Source of the DNA: Paludibacter sp.
GTDB lineage: Bacteria > Bacteroidota > Bacteroidia > Bacteroidales > Paludibacteraceae
Assembly: GCA_029973975.1 (NCBI GenBank)
Contig: JARKQF010000007.1
Coordinates: 1 to 32,943 of the forward strand
Reading direction: 5' to 3'
Length of the DNA stretch: 32,943 nt
Shown one piece after another: positions 24,453 to 32,395 of this stretch. Below the pieces are notes generated by a model. That model searched no databases. It saw only the letters and a program-made list of their open reading frames with translations, and had not been told where the DNA came from. A program made the position numbers and the translations under genes. Position 1 is the stretch's first letter; every line of letters begins with the position of its first letter.

Positions 24453-26444
24453 TTATCTTGTAAGCGCAATCTTCATGACACCCGATTTCCCACGAATAAT
24501 ATAAATGCCTTTATTGAATGTACTCATATTGATGTCTTTATCTGAAGAAATGATGATTCTGCCGGACATGTCCATGACACGGATGAATTCGTTATTAGGA
24601 TTCCGAATCTGCATGTTTTCAAAAATAATATCACCTGAACTAACATTTTCAGTTGTTGTATAAACCGGAACAAACTGAGAACTAGTTAGCAAATAACTCA
24701 CCGCATTGTTAAAAAGGGTCAATGCATCATTGGTCATTTTGTCATAACTGTCATTTGCCAATGCTATTAAGATATACTTTGCCGTAATTGTTTCACCACG
24801 AACATTGCCCGGAACATCGTGAATAGCAATAGCATGATTTGAGTCACTCTTTGGGGCTGTAGCAACTGTTATACCACCAATTGACGCATCTGCCGGTTGA
24901 ATACCTTTGGCTGCGGCTCCGGTTAACAGATCCAACGTACCTCCATTTAAAGTAATTCCGGAAAAAACAGGATGTGTCGGTTGTGCAACCGTTACGGTGC
25001 CATTATTGGCCAGACCATTATCAGCAGTACCCCAGCCCCAGCGACCCGAGTTATACACAAATGATTTCAGATTCAGAATTGGTTTATTTATATTTTTTAA
25101 AGCAACAGCTTCTGCATTTGTACCTCCTACAATTTCGTTTAACACGACCAGGTCATAGGAATCGTAGAATGATATAGCCGGAGCTAAACCTGATGCTTGT
25201 TTAACCGTAACAACATAATTTGTATTTTCATTCAATAAAGGATACAATTTCGTATCCTGAGTAGAAGGTGTGACATCCGCGGTAAGATATAATATTGCCT
25301 TGGCTGTTACTGACTTAACAATTATATTTCCACCGATAGTAACATTACTGCCCGAATACCCACTTAAAGGATCAGCGGTTATCGTATAAGTAAAAGTTCC
25401 GGGAGTTACAGATTCGTTTACAGTTCCGGAGATTGTATAAGTTCCGGAGTTATAAACACCTGTTAAACCATTTGGTAGTCCCGTGACTTCAGCACCATCA
25501 GCATAAGTCAGTGAATAGACAACATTAGTTATCGGGCTACCCGCTTTAACTTGCTGGTTGTTATTTCCACTTGTAAGTTCAATTTCAGGTGCAGGTGTAA
25601 CATAAGCATCTACAACAACAGAACCTTCTATTGCATTTCCATTTTCTTCATTTATTGAAATTTTATAATAATAGGTTCCAACGATTGTGGGTGTTCCACT
25701 GATGGTTACAGTTTTTGCTTCTGTATTTTTTGCAATGGATAAACCAGCGGGCGCAGCTGTAAGTGTTGTGTATGTATTGTCTGTATACCAGTTATACAAT
25801 ACATTTGCATCATTTGCAACAGCAGTATATGTATATACAACAGGATCCATTTCGAGAGTTTCCATTGCAGGTGCCGGATTAACTCCTGAGGTCAATTCAA
25901 CAAGCGGTGTCAAACTGGCAACTTCATGGGTAATTTTAATTTCATCAAGTACAATCGTATGAGCACTTTCTGTTCTAAAATGGATATAAGATGTCGCCGT
26001 TCCTCCTGTAATAGCAAACACTTTTGTTGTAAATGTGGTTGGAGAACTACTACCAGCTTCATTCAGAATGCCTCCCATACCCGAGGTTCCGGTTTTGTCT
26101 ATGTCAATTTGGAATTTTTTTGTCGTACCTCCAATCAATTTGTAAGTTACATACAATTTCACATTATTACCACTTAAATCCAAGTTTTTTGTAGCAAAAC
26201 GGCCACCGGTAAGATTCATTGTTCCATCTTCAGAACATATCATAGTTGATCCACCTCCACCAACAACATAGCCGGTTTCATCTGTATTTCCCCCTGTTAA
26301 TGCATTTCCTGTAGTGTTACTTGTTGTCAATCCATTAAATGTTTCGTGAAACAAAGTTACTTCCACCTGACTTAACAACAGACCTGGAATGCTAATTAAA
26401 ATTACAAAAACAACTGTAATCAGTTTCGTAAATGATTTTTCCAT
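24453..26444 (-). CDS. Secreted multidomain T9SS protein with Ig-like modules and a GATase/ThuA-like domain
   Basis: From the start MEKSFTKLIT the product has 663 residues. After a signal peptide (to about 25) comes a beta-rich N-terminal module (26-180) and two putative Ig-like domains (about 185-385) with the characteristic APAGLSIAKN...VTISGTP and GLPNGLTG...TISGTV signatures. A region of about 190 residues (AILYLTADVTPSTQDTKLYP ... HPVFSG) resembles the class I amidotransferase-like/ThuA fold found in secreted bacterial proteins; I see no Cys-His-Glu triad. The end is a T9SS sorting tail (FIRVMDMSGRIIISS to IALTR). An ATG 33 bases upstream would sit only a few bases from the predicted transcription start, so 26444 is preferred. 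Function unknown; pectin-locus context suggests surface glycan binding. Confidence 0.75.
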   Translation of the reverse strand: MEKSFTKLITVVFVILISIPGLLLSQVEVTLFHETFNGLTTSNTTGNALTGGNTDETGYVVGGGGSTMICSEDGTMNLTGGRFATKNLDLSGNNVKLYVTYKLIGGTTKKFQIDIDKTGTSGMGGILNEAGSSSPTTFTTKVFAITGGTATSYIHFRTESAHTIVLDEIKITHEVASLTPLVELTSGVNPAPAMETLEMDPVVYTYTAVANDANVLYNWYTDNTYTTLTAAPAGLSIAKNTEAKTVTISGTPTIVGTYYYKISINEENGNAIEGSVVVDAYVTPAPEIELTSGNNNQQVKAGSPITNVVYSLTYADGAEVTGLPNGLTGVYNSGTYTISGTVNESVTPGTFTYTITADPLSGYSGSNVTIGGNIIVKSVTAKAILYLTADVTPSTQDTKLYPLLNENTNYVVTVKQASGLAPAISFYDSYDLVVLNEIVGGTNAEAVALKNINKPILNLKSFVYNSGRWGWGTADNGLANNGTVTVAQPTHPVFSGITLNGGTLDLLTGAAAKGIQPADASIGGITVATAPKSDSNHAIAIHDVPGNVRGETITAKYILIALANDSYDKMTNDALTLFNNAVSYLLTSSQFVPVYTTTENVSSGDIIFENMQIRNPNNEFIRVMDMSGRIIISSDKDINMSTFNKGIYIIRGKSGVMKIALTR

Positions 26445-26490
26445 AATGTATAAATTTAAAATGTTGACAATAAACAATTTTTATCAATTA

Positions 26491-26498
26491 CAAATTTA
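26491..26498 (-). promoter_or_regulatory. Candidate -7 box for the multidomain T9SS protein
   Basis: TAAATTTG on the reverse strand fits TAnnTTTG and lies 46 bases upstream of the 26444 ATG. A properly spaced -33 TTG is not obvious. Confidence 0.4.
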
Positions 26499-26562
26499 TG
26501 CACTACCAACATACTGATTGTGTAAAAATTGACGTAATATGTGGAGTAATTGGGATTTACAG

Positions 26563-26599
26563 AAAACGCCCTGACTTTCGTTGAAAATCAGGGCATTTT
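26563..26599. terminator. Intrinsic terminator after the GH105 gene
   Basis: GCCCTGA (26568-26574) pairs with TCAGGGC (26588-26594) around a 13-base loop, flanked by AAAAC and ATTTTG so that both strands have a short T-run. It lies about 45 bases past the GH105 stop at 26641. Confidence 0.75.
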
Positions 26600-26640
26600 G
26601 AATCTAATATCCGGAATCAATATAAATAACTCTCTTTAAT

Positions 26641-28008
26641 TTATCTGGATTTTTTACAACAAAACTGAAACAGTTTCTTTGATTTTGATTCGTTTTTATA
26701 TGGAATTTTGCGTGTCAGTTCGTACTCCAGACTAACCATGATAAACGGACCGAGCACTTTTCCTTCCGTATCATTATGTATTGTTACATCATTACCACAC
26801 AAGTAATAATTTGCATCACCCTTGCGTGTCCCACTCAATCCAGCTGACTCACAACTTTGTATGAGTTTAATTGTACCATTTTCTTCTTCTAAAACAAAGG
26901 TCTGTATAAATCCTTTATAGGCTTTATCTGCAACTGTTTGATAAATAGTTTTATCCAATACTCCCAGACGGATACCCTTGTAATATGCGTAGGTAAACAT
27001 AGCAGAAGCGGAAGATTCTAAATAATTGTGTACACCACAACCTGTTCCCTTGAGATTATTGTCGTACTGCAGAAGTTGATACCAACAGCCACTTGCTTTA
27101 TCCTGACGGTTTTTCAAACCCTCTGCAACCAAATTAGTATATGCTATCAGGCGCGCACGGGCCGGATAGTTTGATGGCATATACTCCAATACATCCACTA
27201 ATGCTGCAAAAAACCAACCTACTCCCCTGGCCCAGAACTCCTCAGATCTACCGGTAAGCGGATCAGCCCAGAATTTTGAAGCTTTGTTCAATGGTTCTGC
27301 CGACCAGGCATGGTAATTTAATTTTTTATCCGCATCCCAGGTATATTTGAATATTGTATCGAATTGCATCACGATGTCATCCCAGGACGCTTGATTATCT
27401 GCCTCATCCAATTCCTGCCCGAAATTACCCTGCCATTCAGCATACAAGGCCGGCCCCATATACAGCCCATCGAGCCACATCTGATTCACATACTGCAATT
27501 TATGCCAAAAACCACCGGAACCGGGCAAATGCACTCCTATGCGATTGTGATTATATTTCAAAGTATTACGGCATGTTGTGACATTGGCTTTATAAGTAGC
27601 TGCCTTATCTGTCTGACCTTTTTCCAAGGCACCTCGATACAGCTCGAAGAATATCTTTCCTGCATTCAAATCATCAATATTACTTTCTCCCAAATGCATT
27701 TGAACATGATCGGCATAGTCCTGTATACCTGTAAAATAATACGCACTCCAGGGTTCATGTTTATATTGCTCCCATGCCTTAATGATGGCTTTGGCTACCA
27801 GTCCGGGTACATAGTCCCAGTCAACATTCCGGATACTTGTTGGTGTCAGGAAATGACTTGTTTTGGTTTTGTTTCTGAAATCTCCCATCCTGGAATCAAT
27901 AACCCATTTTGAATATAAGGAATCAGCACGGAATGGTGCAGCAGTCAGGCTAAACGTGATAGCTGAAAAAATCAAAACTGAAAAAATTTTTATACTATTA
28001 TCTGTCAT
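26641..28008 (-). CDS. GH105 unsaturated uronyl (rhamnogalacturonyl/galacturonyl) hydrolase
   Basis: The 455-residue enzyme has a cleavable N-terminal signal (to about residue 24, ending LTAAPF) and the (alpha/alpha)6-barrel of family GH105 (YteR/YesR). Landmarks are NIDDLNAGKIFFELY (Asp112/113), NQMWLDGLYMGPALYAEW with the likely catalytic Asp180, EEFWARGVGWFFAALVDVLE and the C-terminal GTRKGDANYYLCGNDV. These enzymes hydrolyse the unsaturated uronic acid left at the non-reducing end by pectin lyases, releasing 5-keto-4-deoxyuronate. It lacks a T9SS tail, so it probably acts in the periplasm downstream of the exported lyases. It is followed by a terminator. GH88 is the main alternative, but the WLDGLYM motif favours GH105. 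Confidence 0.9.
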   Translation of the reverse strand: MTDNSIKIFSVLIFSAITFSLTAAPFRADSLYSKWVIDSRMGDFRNKTKTSHFLTPTSIRNVDWDYVPGLVAKAIIKAWEQYKHEPWSAYYFTGIQDYADHVQMHLGESNIDDLNAGKIFFELYRGALEKGQTDKAATYKANVTTCRNTLKYNHNRIGVHLPGSGGFWHKLQYVNQMWLDGLYMGPALYAEWQGNFGQELDEADNQASWDDIVMQFDTIFKYTWDADKKLNYHAWSAEPLNKASKFWADPLTGRSEEFWARGVGWFFAALVDVLEYMPSNYPARARLIAYTNLVAEGLKNRQDKASGCWYQLLQYDNNLKGTGCGVHNYLESSASAMFTYAYYKGIRLGVLDKTIYQTVADKAYKGFIQTFVLEEENGTIKLIQSCESAGLSGTRKGDANYYLCGNDVTIHNDTEGKVLGPFIMVSLEYELTRKIPYKNESKSKKLFQFCCKKSR

Positions 28009-28024
28009 AATGGAAATAATTTTA

Positions 28025-28032
28025 TACTTTTG
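28025..28032 (+). promoter_or_regulatory. Candidate -7 box for the toxin-antitoxin locus
   Basis: TACTTTTG matches TAnnTTTG and lies 33 bases before the antitoxin ATG at 28065. No clear TTG at -33 is seen. Confidence 0.45.
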
Positions 28033-28064
28033 TCAGACATACAAACCAACTAAATTTATCTGTT

Positions 28065-28247
28065 ATGAAAGCAATATTAATTGAAAGCAATTCAATGACC
28101 ACGAAAAAAACAAATACATTCAGGACTGTAAAGGTTAACACCGCTCCTTCGAATAAGTCTTCCAGACAATATGTGTCCGGAGATGAATTTGAGAAGCATG
28201 TTATTAACCGGATTAATCAGTTTTGTGATAAAAATGGTCTTTTATAG
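28065..28247 (+). CDS. Small antitoxin-like protein of a RelE/ParE-type locus
   Basis: The 60-residue protein (MKAILIESNSMTTKKTNTFR at the start, ending INQFCDKNGLL) is basic at the N-terminus and has an amphipathic C-terminal helix after YVSGDEFEKHV. An internal Met11 (28095) is an alternative start. It overlaps the downstream toxin frame by 14 bases, the arrangement common to coupled antitoxin/toxin pairs in Bacteroidota. I do not recognise a named antitoxin family with certainty; the call rests on size, overlap and the toxin-like remnant that follows. It appears intact even though its partner is broken. It is the only intact gene on the plus strand in the 24.4-32.9 kb region. Confidence 0.6.
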   Translation: MKAILIESNSMTTKKTNTFRTVKVNTAPSNKSSRQYVSGDEFEKHVINRINQFCDKNGLL

Positions 28248-28553
28248 TACAGATGCTGAGGATGATCTCACACAAATACTTATCGGATTAATTTATTGGA
28301 AGAAACATCCTCTCAGTCGTGAACATGCTATTAAGATGTTTCAAAAATCCGAATTATTTGTGACTCTATAGGTCAAAAATCCCAATATATTTCAACACGA
28401 AATGATTTGAAAGAATTTGGTTATTACACATATTATTACCGTCGTAATAAAAGTACTGTGTAGTTTATTATATATGATATATCGCAAAGTAATCATGTAT
28501 TTATTAATAGAATATTATCTTCTCATGAAATAGCTCTATTACATGATTTATAG
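28234..28553 (+). pseudogene. Degenerate RelE/ParE-superfamily toxin (frameshift plus in-frame TAG)
   Basis: The frame from ATG 28234 reads MVFYSTDAEDDLTQILIGLI and on to MFQ, then drifts and stops at 28371. Adding one A to the A5 run at 28343-28347 restores a long frame: MFQKIRIICDSIGQKSQYIS, a KEFGYYTYYYRRNKSTV stretch, TAG at 28461-28463, then FIIYDISQSNHVFINRIL, ending at TAG 28551-28553. The restored protein of about 106 residues has the ParE/RelE pattern TYYYRRNKST-W-xIIYD. The in-frame TAG stands where relatives have Trp (TGG). Two independent lesions mean the toxin is inactive unless recoding occurs. It overlaps the antitoxin-like gene start-to-stop by 14 bases. Confidence 0.8.
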
Positions 28554-28578
28554 CTTTATGCTGCAAAAATAAACCTTT

Positions 28579-31305
28579 TTATCTTTTTATAAACTTCTGA
28601 ACTGTTGTATTCCCTTTCACATCTTCAATTTGCACCATGTAAACGCCACTGTTCAGGTGAGCTATATTTACAATCTGCGACATAAACGACTGTGACACAA
28701 CAGCTCCTCTCAGGTCAATGATTTTCAATCTGGCAATGTCCTCAGCATACACGATGAGGGTGGTTTCTGTTTGATACATACGATGCAATATTTTAAGTTG
28801 TTCAATTTCCGGAACTGATGAAGGAATATCATAGGTCTTCACATAAAAATCATACATACGAATTCCTCCTGATGCAGATGTATTGATAAATTTTAGCGTT
28901 ACCGGTTTGGGGGTTGGTTCCAAACCAATTGCCAGCATCATATCCCAGTCGACCATCGTTTGTTTGCTCAATGATTCTGAGATCCATGTTCTGGTGACAT
29001 TATCGATGGTCCATTCTATCCTGAGGGTCCGGCTGCCTGTGAAATGAATATTCGATTTCAATTCAACCAAACTCGGCACTGTCCAGGAAACAGCACCTCC
29101 ACTTCTCTCCAGATTGATAGCTCCGACTGTGCATCCTGCCGGAACAGAACCACTTTCGGTATAGGTTGGATTCCAAACTGTAGGATAACTGCTGTTAGTT
29201 CCGTTTTGAATAGTGACAACACCTTGTAAGTCCAATGGAAGATTCTCATATTCATCCTGTATATGATACCACCCTCCGGTAAGTACCTTGTTTGGCAACA
29301 CGCGTGTGATGTTACAGTTAATATTTACCTGTGAGCCTTCCATACCACCAACCGTGCTGATAGTATAACTACCATCGGCAATCGGAATACCCGAAACAGT
29401 CAAGGTTTGTGCTGTTATGTCTTTTTCAGCATGTAAACCAGCCGGAAGCGTCGTGTACATTACATCGGAAGCACCACCACCCCAAGTGAAAACCTGAGTT
29501 TCCATCGAATTATTATGAAAAACTTCCTGCGAAGCTTTTCCTGATGTCAGCTGCAAAGTAGCAGGCGCTACCTGCGACACCCTAATCTCTGCACTGATTA
29601 TGATATGATTTGTTCCACCTATGTTAGTAACGGTGTATATTCCATCTCCAAGAGGAATTCCGGTAATTATAACTTTTTTTGCTGTCATGTCTTTTTCAGC
29701 CTGAAGTCCCTGAGGCAAATTTTCCACCAATACATCCGTGGCCGCCCCACCCCATTTATAAACGGTTTGCTGAATAGCAGTACCAGCATAAACATATTGA
29801 TCTTCCTTACCGGTTATCAGTCCGAGCGTTGCTGTAGTCGGATCTCCTGTCTCGAATGCCCCCATATCGGCACGCCCATCATTATACAGTATGAATACTG
29901 GAGATAATGTCCAACCACCGGGACTATGCGCCTGCGGAACTAAATTTTCAATATTTTCACCGGCATTGATAAAGAGACTGTTTGCTATCAAACGGGAAAA
30001 ATCATTTTCAGGCAAACTTCCGTCAATCTGACGTTCGGCCATAGCCAGATCGATGTTTAAATTTTTAAACTGATTTGTATAATCTTTTGCCCAGATACTC
30101 GTACTCCCGATTTTGTTCCCGTCTTTATACGGGTCACAACCATCGAAGGTAGTCCAGCTGTTAAAATCTGTATCAGGCACTTTAGAGCCTTCTTTGTTGG
30201 CCGATAAAAATTCGTGATTCAGTGTTGTCGCCCTGAAACCTATATTGTTTCTCATATACATAGTTCCGTAAGGAATCACGGTAGGAAAACGATAATTGTA
30301 AGCGCTACCCCAAGCCACATTATTGAACAAGTACATCGCTTCATAAGCATTATTCTGGTCGAATCCCTTATTGGTATTATTGAAAGAAACATTATTCGTA
30401 ACTACGTGTGCTCCTACCGATTGGGCAAAAGCAGCTCCACCGGATGTGCCACCACCACCAAGTTTAAAACCGTTTCCATTACCACGGGCAATACCATTCT
30501 GATCTTTACCACCATTCCATGCCCAGCAATTATTTATCACGATAGGATGATACACCATGTACAAATCCCAGTTATCGTCAGAATTGTTCCATGCCCGGCA
30601 ACCATGAAATTCTGTTCCCGGACCAGGAAAAAGCTTGGCTGCAAATCCATCTGCATCTCCACCATCATCAGAGCCGCTGAAAGACTTGCTGTCGTAGTTA
30701 TTCCATGCATCACAGTTAATAACTTTGTTGTATTTGGAATAGGTATATCCGGGGTTATAAGTAGGTTCGCCTGAAATTGGCAATGACCTGGTTTCTTCTA
30801 TTGAAAAATCTTTGTACATACCGATTTGCAAACCAGTGTCGTTATTTCCGTAAAACTTACAATTCTCTATAATGCAAAAACTTCCTTCGAGTTTCATACC
30901 ATTATCTTTGGCATTGCACATTTCAAGATTTTTAAAATGCCAGTAATCGCCAAAATGGTTAACATAAATACAACGGGCTTGTTTAAATTCATTTACATTA
31001 ACGGTAACAATCTGACTTCCGTCGATAATAACTCTTTCACCGGGGTAACCGAACAAAGAAATATAAGCATCTTCTCTGCCTGGTTTATCAATTTTAATTC
31101 TTTGAGATAGCCTGTAAGTACCACCGCGAACATATATAATATCGCCTGCTTCTGCCACATCAATGGCTTTTTGAATGTTCAGATAGGGAGTTGCCTCTGT
31201 TCCCGGACCGGAGTCGTTTCCGGTTGTAGAAACGAAAATTGTACGTGTCGCAGCAAAACTGTTGATGCAAAACAACAAAATAAAAAAGAATACCTGTTTT
31301 TTCAT
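28579..31305 (-). CDS. Family PL9 pectate lyase with tandem Ig-like modules and T9SS tail
   Basis: The 908-residue protein has a signal peptide (MKKQVFFFILLFCINSFA) and a parallel beta-helix catalytic domain (about 20-490). PL9 calcium ligands fit Asp219, Asp243, Asp244 and Asp247 (DADGFAAK; NNSDDNWDLY), with the same spacing as in Dickeya Pel9A, and Lys281 in GNGFKLGGG fits the catalytic base. Two tandem modules of about 87 residues (492-581 and 582-668) repeat the pattern LxSGKxxQ...WGGxAxDV...LPxGLxAEKDxTA...ISGIPxxDGxYT. A further beta module follows, then a T9SS sorting tail (about 835-908). It cleaves polygalacturonate by beta-elimination outside the cell. It starts 136 bases downstream of the CE8 gene. 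Confidence 0.92.
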   Translation of the reverse strand: MKKQVFFFILLFCINSFAATRTIFVSTTGNDSGPGTEATPYLNIQKAIDVAEAGDIIYVRGGTYRLSQRIKIDKPGREDAYISLFGYPGERVIIDGSQIVTVNVNEFKQARCIYVNHFGDYWHFKNLEMCNAKDNGMKLEGSFCIIENCKFYGNNDTGLQIGMYKDFSIEETRSLPISGEPTYNPGYTYSKYNKVINCDAWNNYDSKSFSGSDDGGDADGFAAKLFPGPGTEFHGCRAWNNSDDNWDLYMVYHPIVINNCWAWNGGKDQNGIARGNGNGFKLGGGGTSGGAAFAQSVGAHVVTNNVSFNNTNKGFDQNNAYEAMYLFNNVAWGSAYNYRFPTVIPYGTMYMRNNIGFRATTLNHEFLSANKEGSKVPDTDFNSWTTFDGCDPYKDGNKIGSTSIWAKDYTNQFKNLNIDLAMAERQIDGSLPENDFSRLIANSLFINAGENIENLVPQAHSPGGWTLSPVFILYNDGRADMGAFETGDPTTATLGLITGKEDQYVYAGTAIQQTVYKWGGAATDVLVENLPQGLQAEKDMTAKKVIITGIPLGDGIYTVTNIGGTNHIIISAEIRVSQVAPATLQLTSGKASQEVFHNNSMETQVFTWGGGASDVMYTTLPAGLHAEKDITAQTLTVSGIPIADGSYTISTVGGMEGSQVNINCNITRVLPNKVLTGGWYHIQDEYENLPLDLQGVVTIQNGTNSSYPTVWNPTYTESGSVPAGCTVGAINLERSGGAVSWTVPSLVELKSNIHFTGSRTLRIEWTIDNVTRTWISESLSKQTMVDWDMMLAIGLEPTPKPVTLKFINTSASGGIRMYDFYVKTYDIPSSVPEIEQLKILHRMYQTETTLIVYAEDIARLKIIDLRGAVVSQSFMSQIVNIAHLNSGVYMVQIEDVKGNTTVQKFIKR

Positions 31306-31441
31306 TAAAATCGGATTACATTTAAGGGTGGAATAAAATATAATTTTCGGCTAAAGTACACTTTAAGAGTAAATTTAATGTGGAAAAATCAACGAAACAT
31401 GTGTAAATTTTCCCTAAAAACATTGATCCCCGTAAAACAAT

Positions 31442-32395
31442 TTATTTTATTGGTTTCCAGTCATCAAACCCTTTTAAAACCAAATCAGGAATGAGTCTTT
31501 TTTGTTCTTTTGCAGTAATTTCGCGTGACCAGGCTACACGGTTTGTACGAATTGCCCCGGGACCGGTATTGTTGCTCTCAGCATACCGTACAGTTTTCTC
31601 ATTTTCCGGATTTCTCCAGTTATCCCAACCGGCCGGGACTATACCTTCGGGCAGATGGCAATGCATAAAAACAGTCATGGCAAAAGCTCGCCACGGACGG
31701 CCTAAATACACGGAGTCAACACCATTGGCAAGTTTAACCGTGCATTTATTAAAAATAAAACCGTGAGGAACCTGTTGAGGGGTATTCGCAGCTGTGATAT
31801 ATGAGTTCTTTTTGCAGAAAATAACACATTGTTCGAACCAGGCAGTGGCAGGACCAAATATAAAATCCGTGGTTCCTTCAATGTAGCAATTTTCAAAATA
31901 TTGGCGGGAGTTTTCCCTACCGGCATAAACTGTATCCTGATTTCCTAAAAACCTACAATTCCTGAATACGATGCGATCACCTTCCACATGTAATGCCACA
32001 GCCTGTGCCAGCGGAGCTGCCGAGTTTTCAACCGTCAGGTTCTCCATGACTATATCATTCCCACTGATTTTCAGCGTATAAGTTTTAAATGTACGCATAT
32101 TATCGATCAAAGCATGGTCATCATAGTTCAGGATGGTTTTTTCCTTGTCCTCTCCGATGATGTGCAGATTGCAAACATGAGTGGGAATTTCCAACTTTTC
32201 TTTATAAAAACCTTTTTTGATGAAAACAGTGACTTTCCCGGCCGGGTTATAAGCTCTTACTGAATCAATTGCCTGCTGAACGTTGCGAAAATGCCCCGTA
32301 CCATTACGATCTACAATGATAGCATCCGATGGTATCTGTGCCTTTGTCGTGAAAACAAAAGCAACAATGCATAGTATTAAGTAAAGTTGTTTCAT
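31442..32395 (-). CDS. Pectin methylesterase, carbohydrate esterase family 8
   Basis: The 317-residue protein has a signal peptide (MKQLYLILCIVAFVFTTKAQ) and the right-handed beta-helix of CE8. Catalytic residues are visible: Gln131 in AQAVAL, Gln153 and Asp154 in GNQDTVY, nucleophile Asp177 in GTTDFIFG, and Arg233/Trp235 in YLGRPWRAF. It removes methyl groups from homogalacturonan, which opens it to the pectate lyases encoded on either side. It has no T9SS tail or lipobox, so it probably acts in the periplasm or is exported by another route. Its ATG overlaps the stop of the upstream PL1-like gene by 4 bp, so the two are co-translated. Confidence 0.95.
   Translation of the reverse strand: MKQLYLILCIVAFVFTTKAQIPSDAIIVDRNGTGHFRNVQQAIDSVRAYNPAGKVTVFIKKGFYKEKLEIPTHVCNLHIIGEDKEKTILNYDDHALIDNMRTFKTYTLKISGNDIVMENLTVENSAAPLAQAVALHVEGDRIVFRNCRFLGNQDTVYAGRENSRQYFENCYIEGTTDFIFGPATAWFEQCVIFCKKNSYITAANTPQQVPHGFIFNKCTVKLANGVDSVYLGRPWRAFAMTVFMHCHLPEGIVPAGWDNWRNPENEKTVRYAESNNTGPGAIRTNRVAWSREITAKEQKRLIPDLVLKGFDDWKPIK

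Noticed and set aside
28171-28371. A 66-codon plus-strand frame beginning MCPEMNLRSMLL as a separate gene
   Set aside because: Its first part overlaps the antitoxin-like gene in another frame; the meaningful start is ATG 28234, and the rest is the broken toxin.
28564-28571. TATTTTTG on the minus strand just after the PL9 gene as a promoter for GH105
   Set aside because: No TTG at -33, it lies over 550 bases from the GH105 start, and its transcript would run antisense through the toxin locus.
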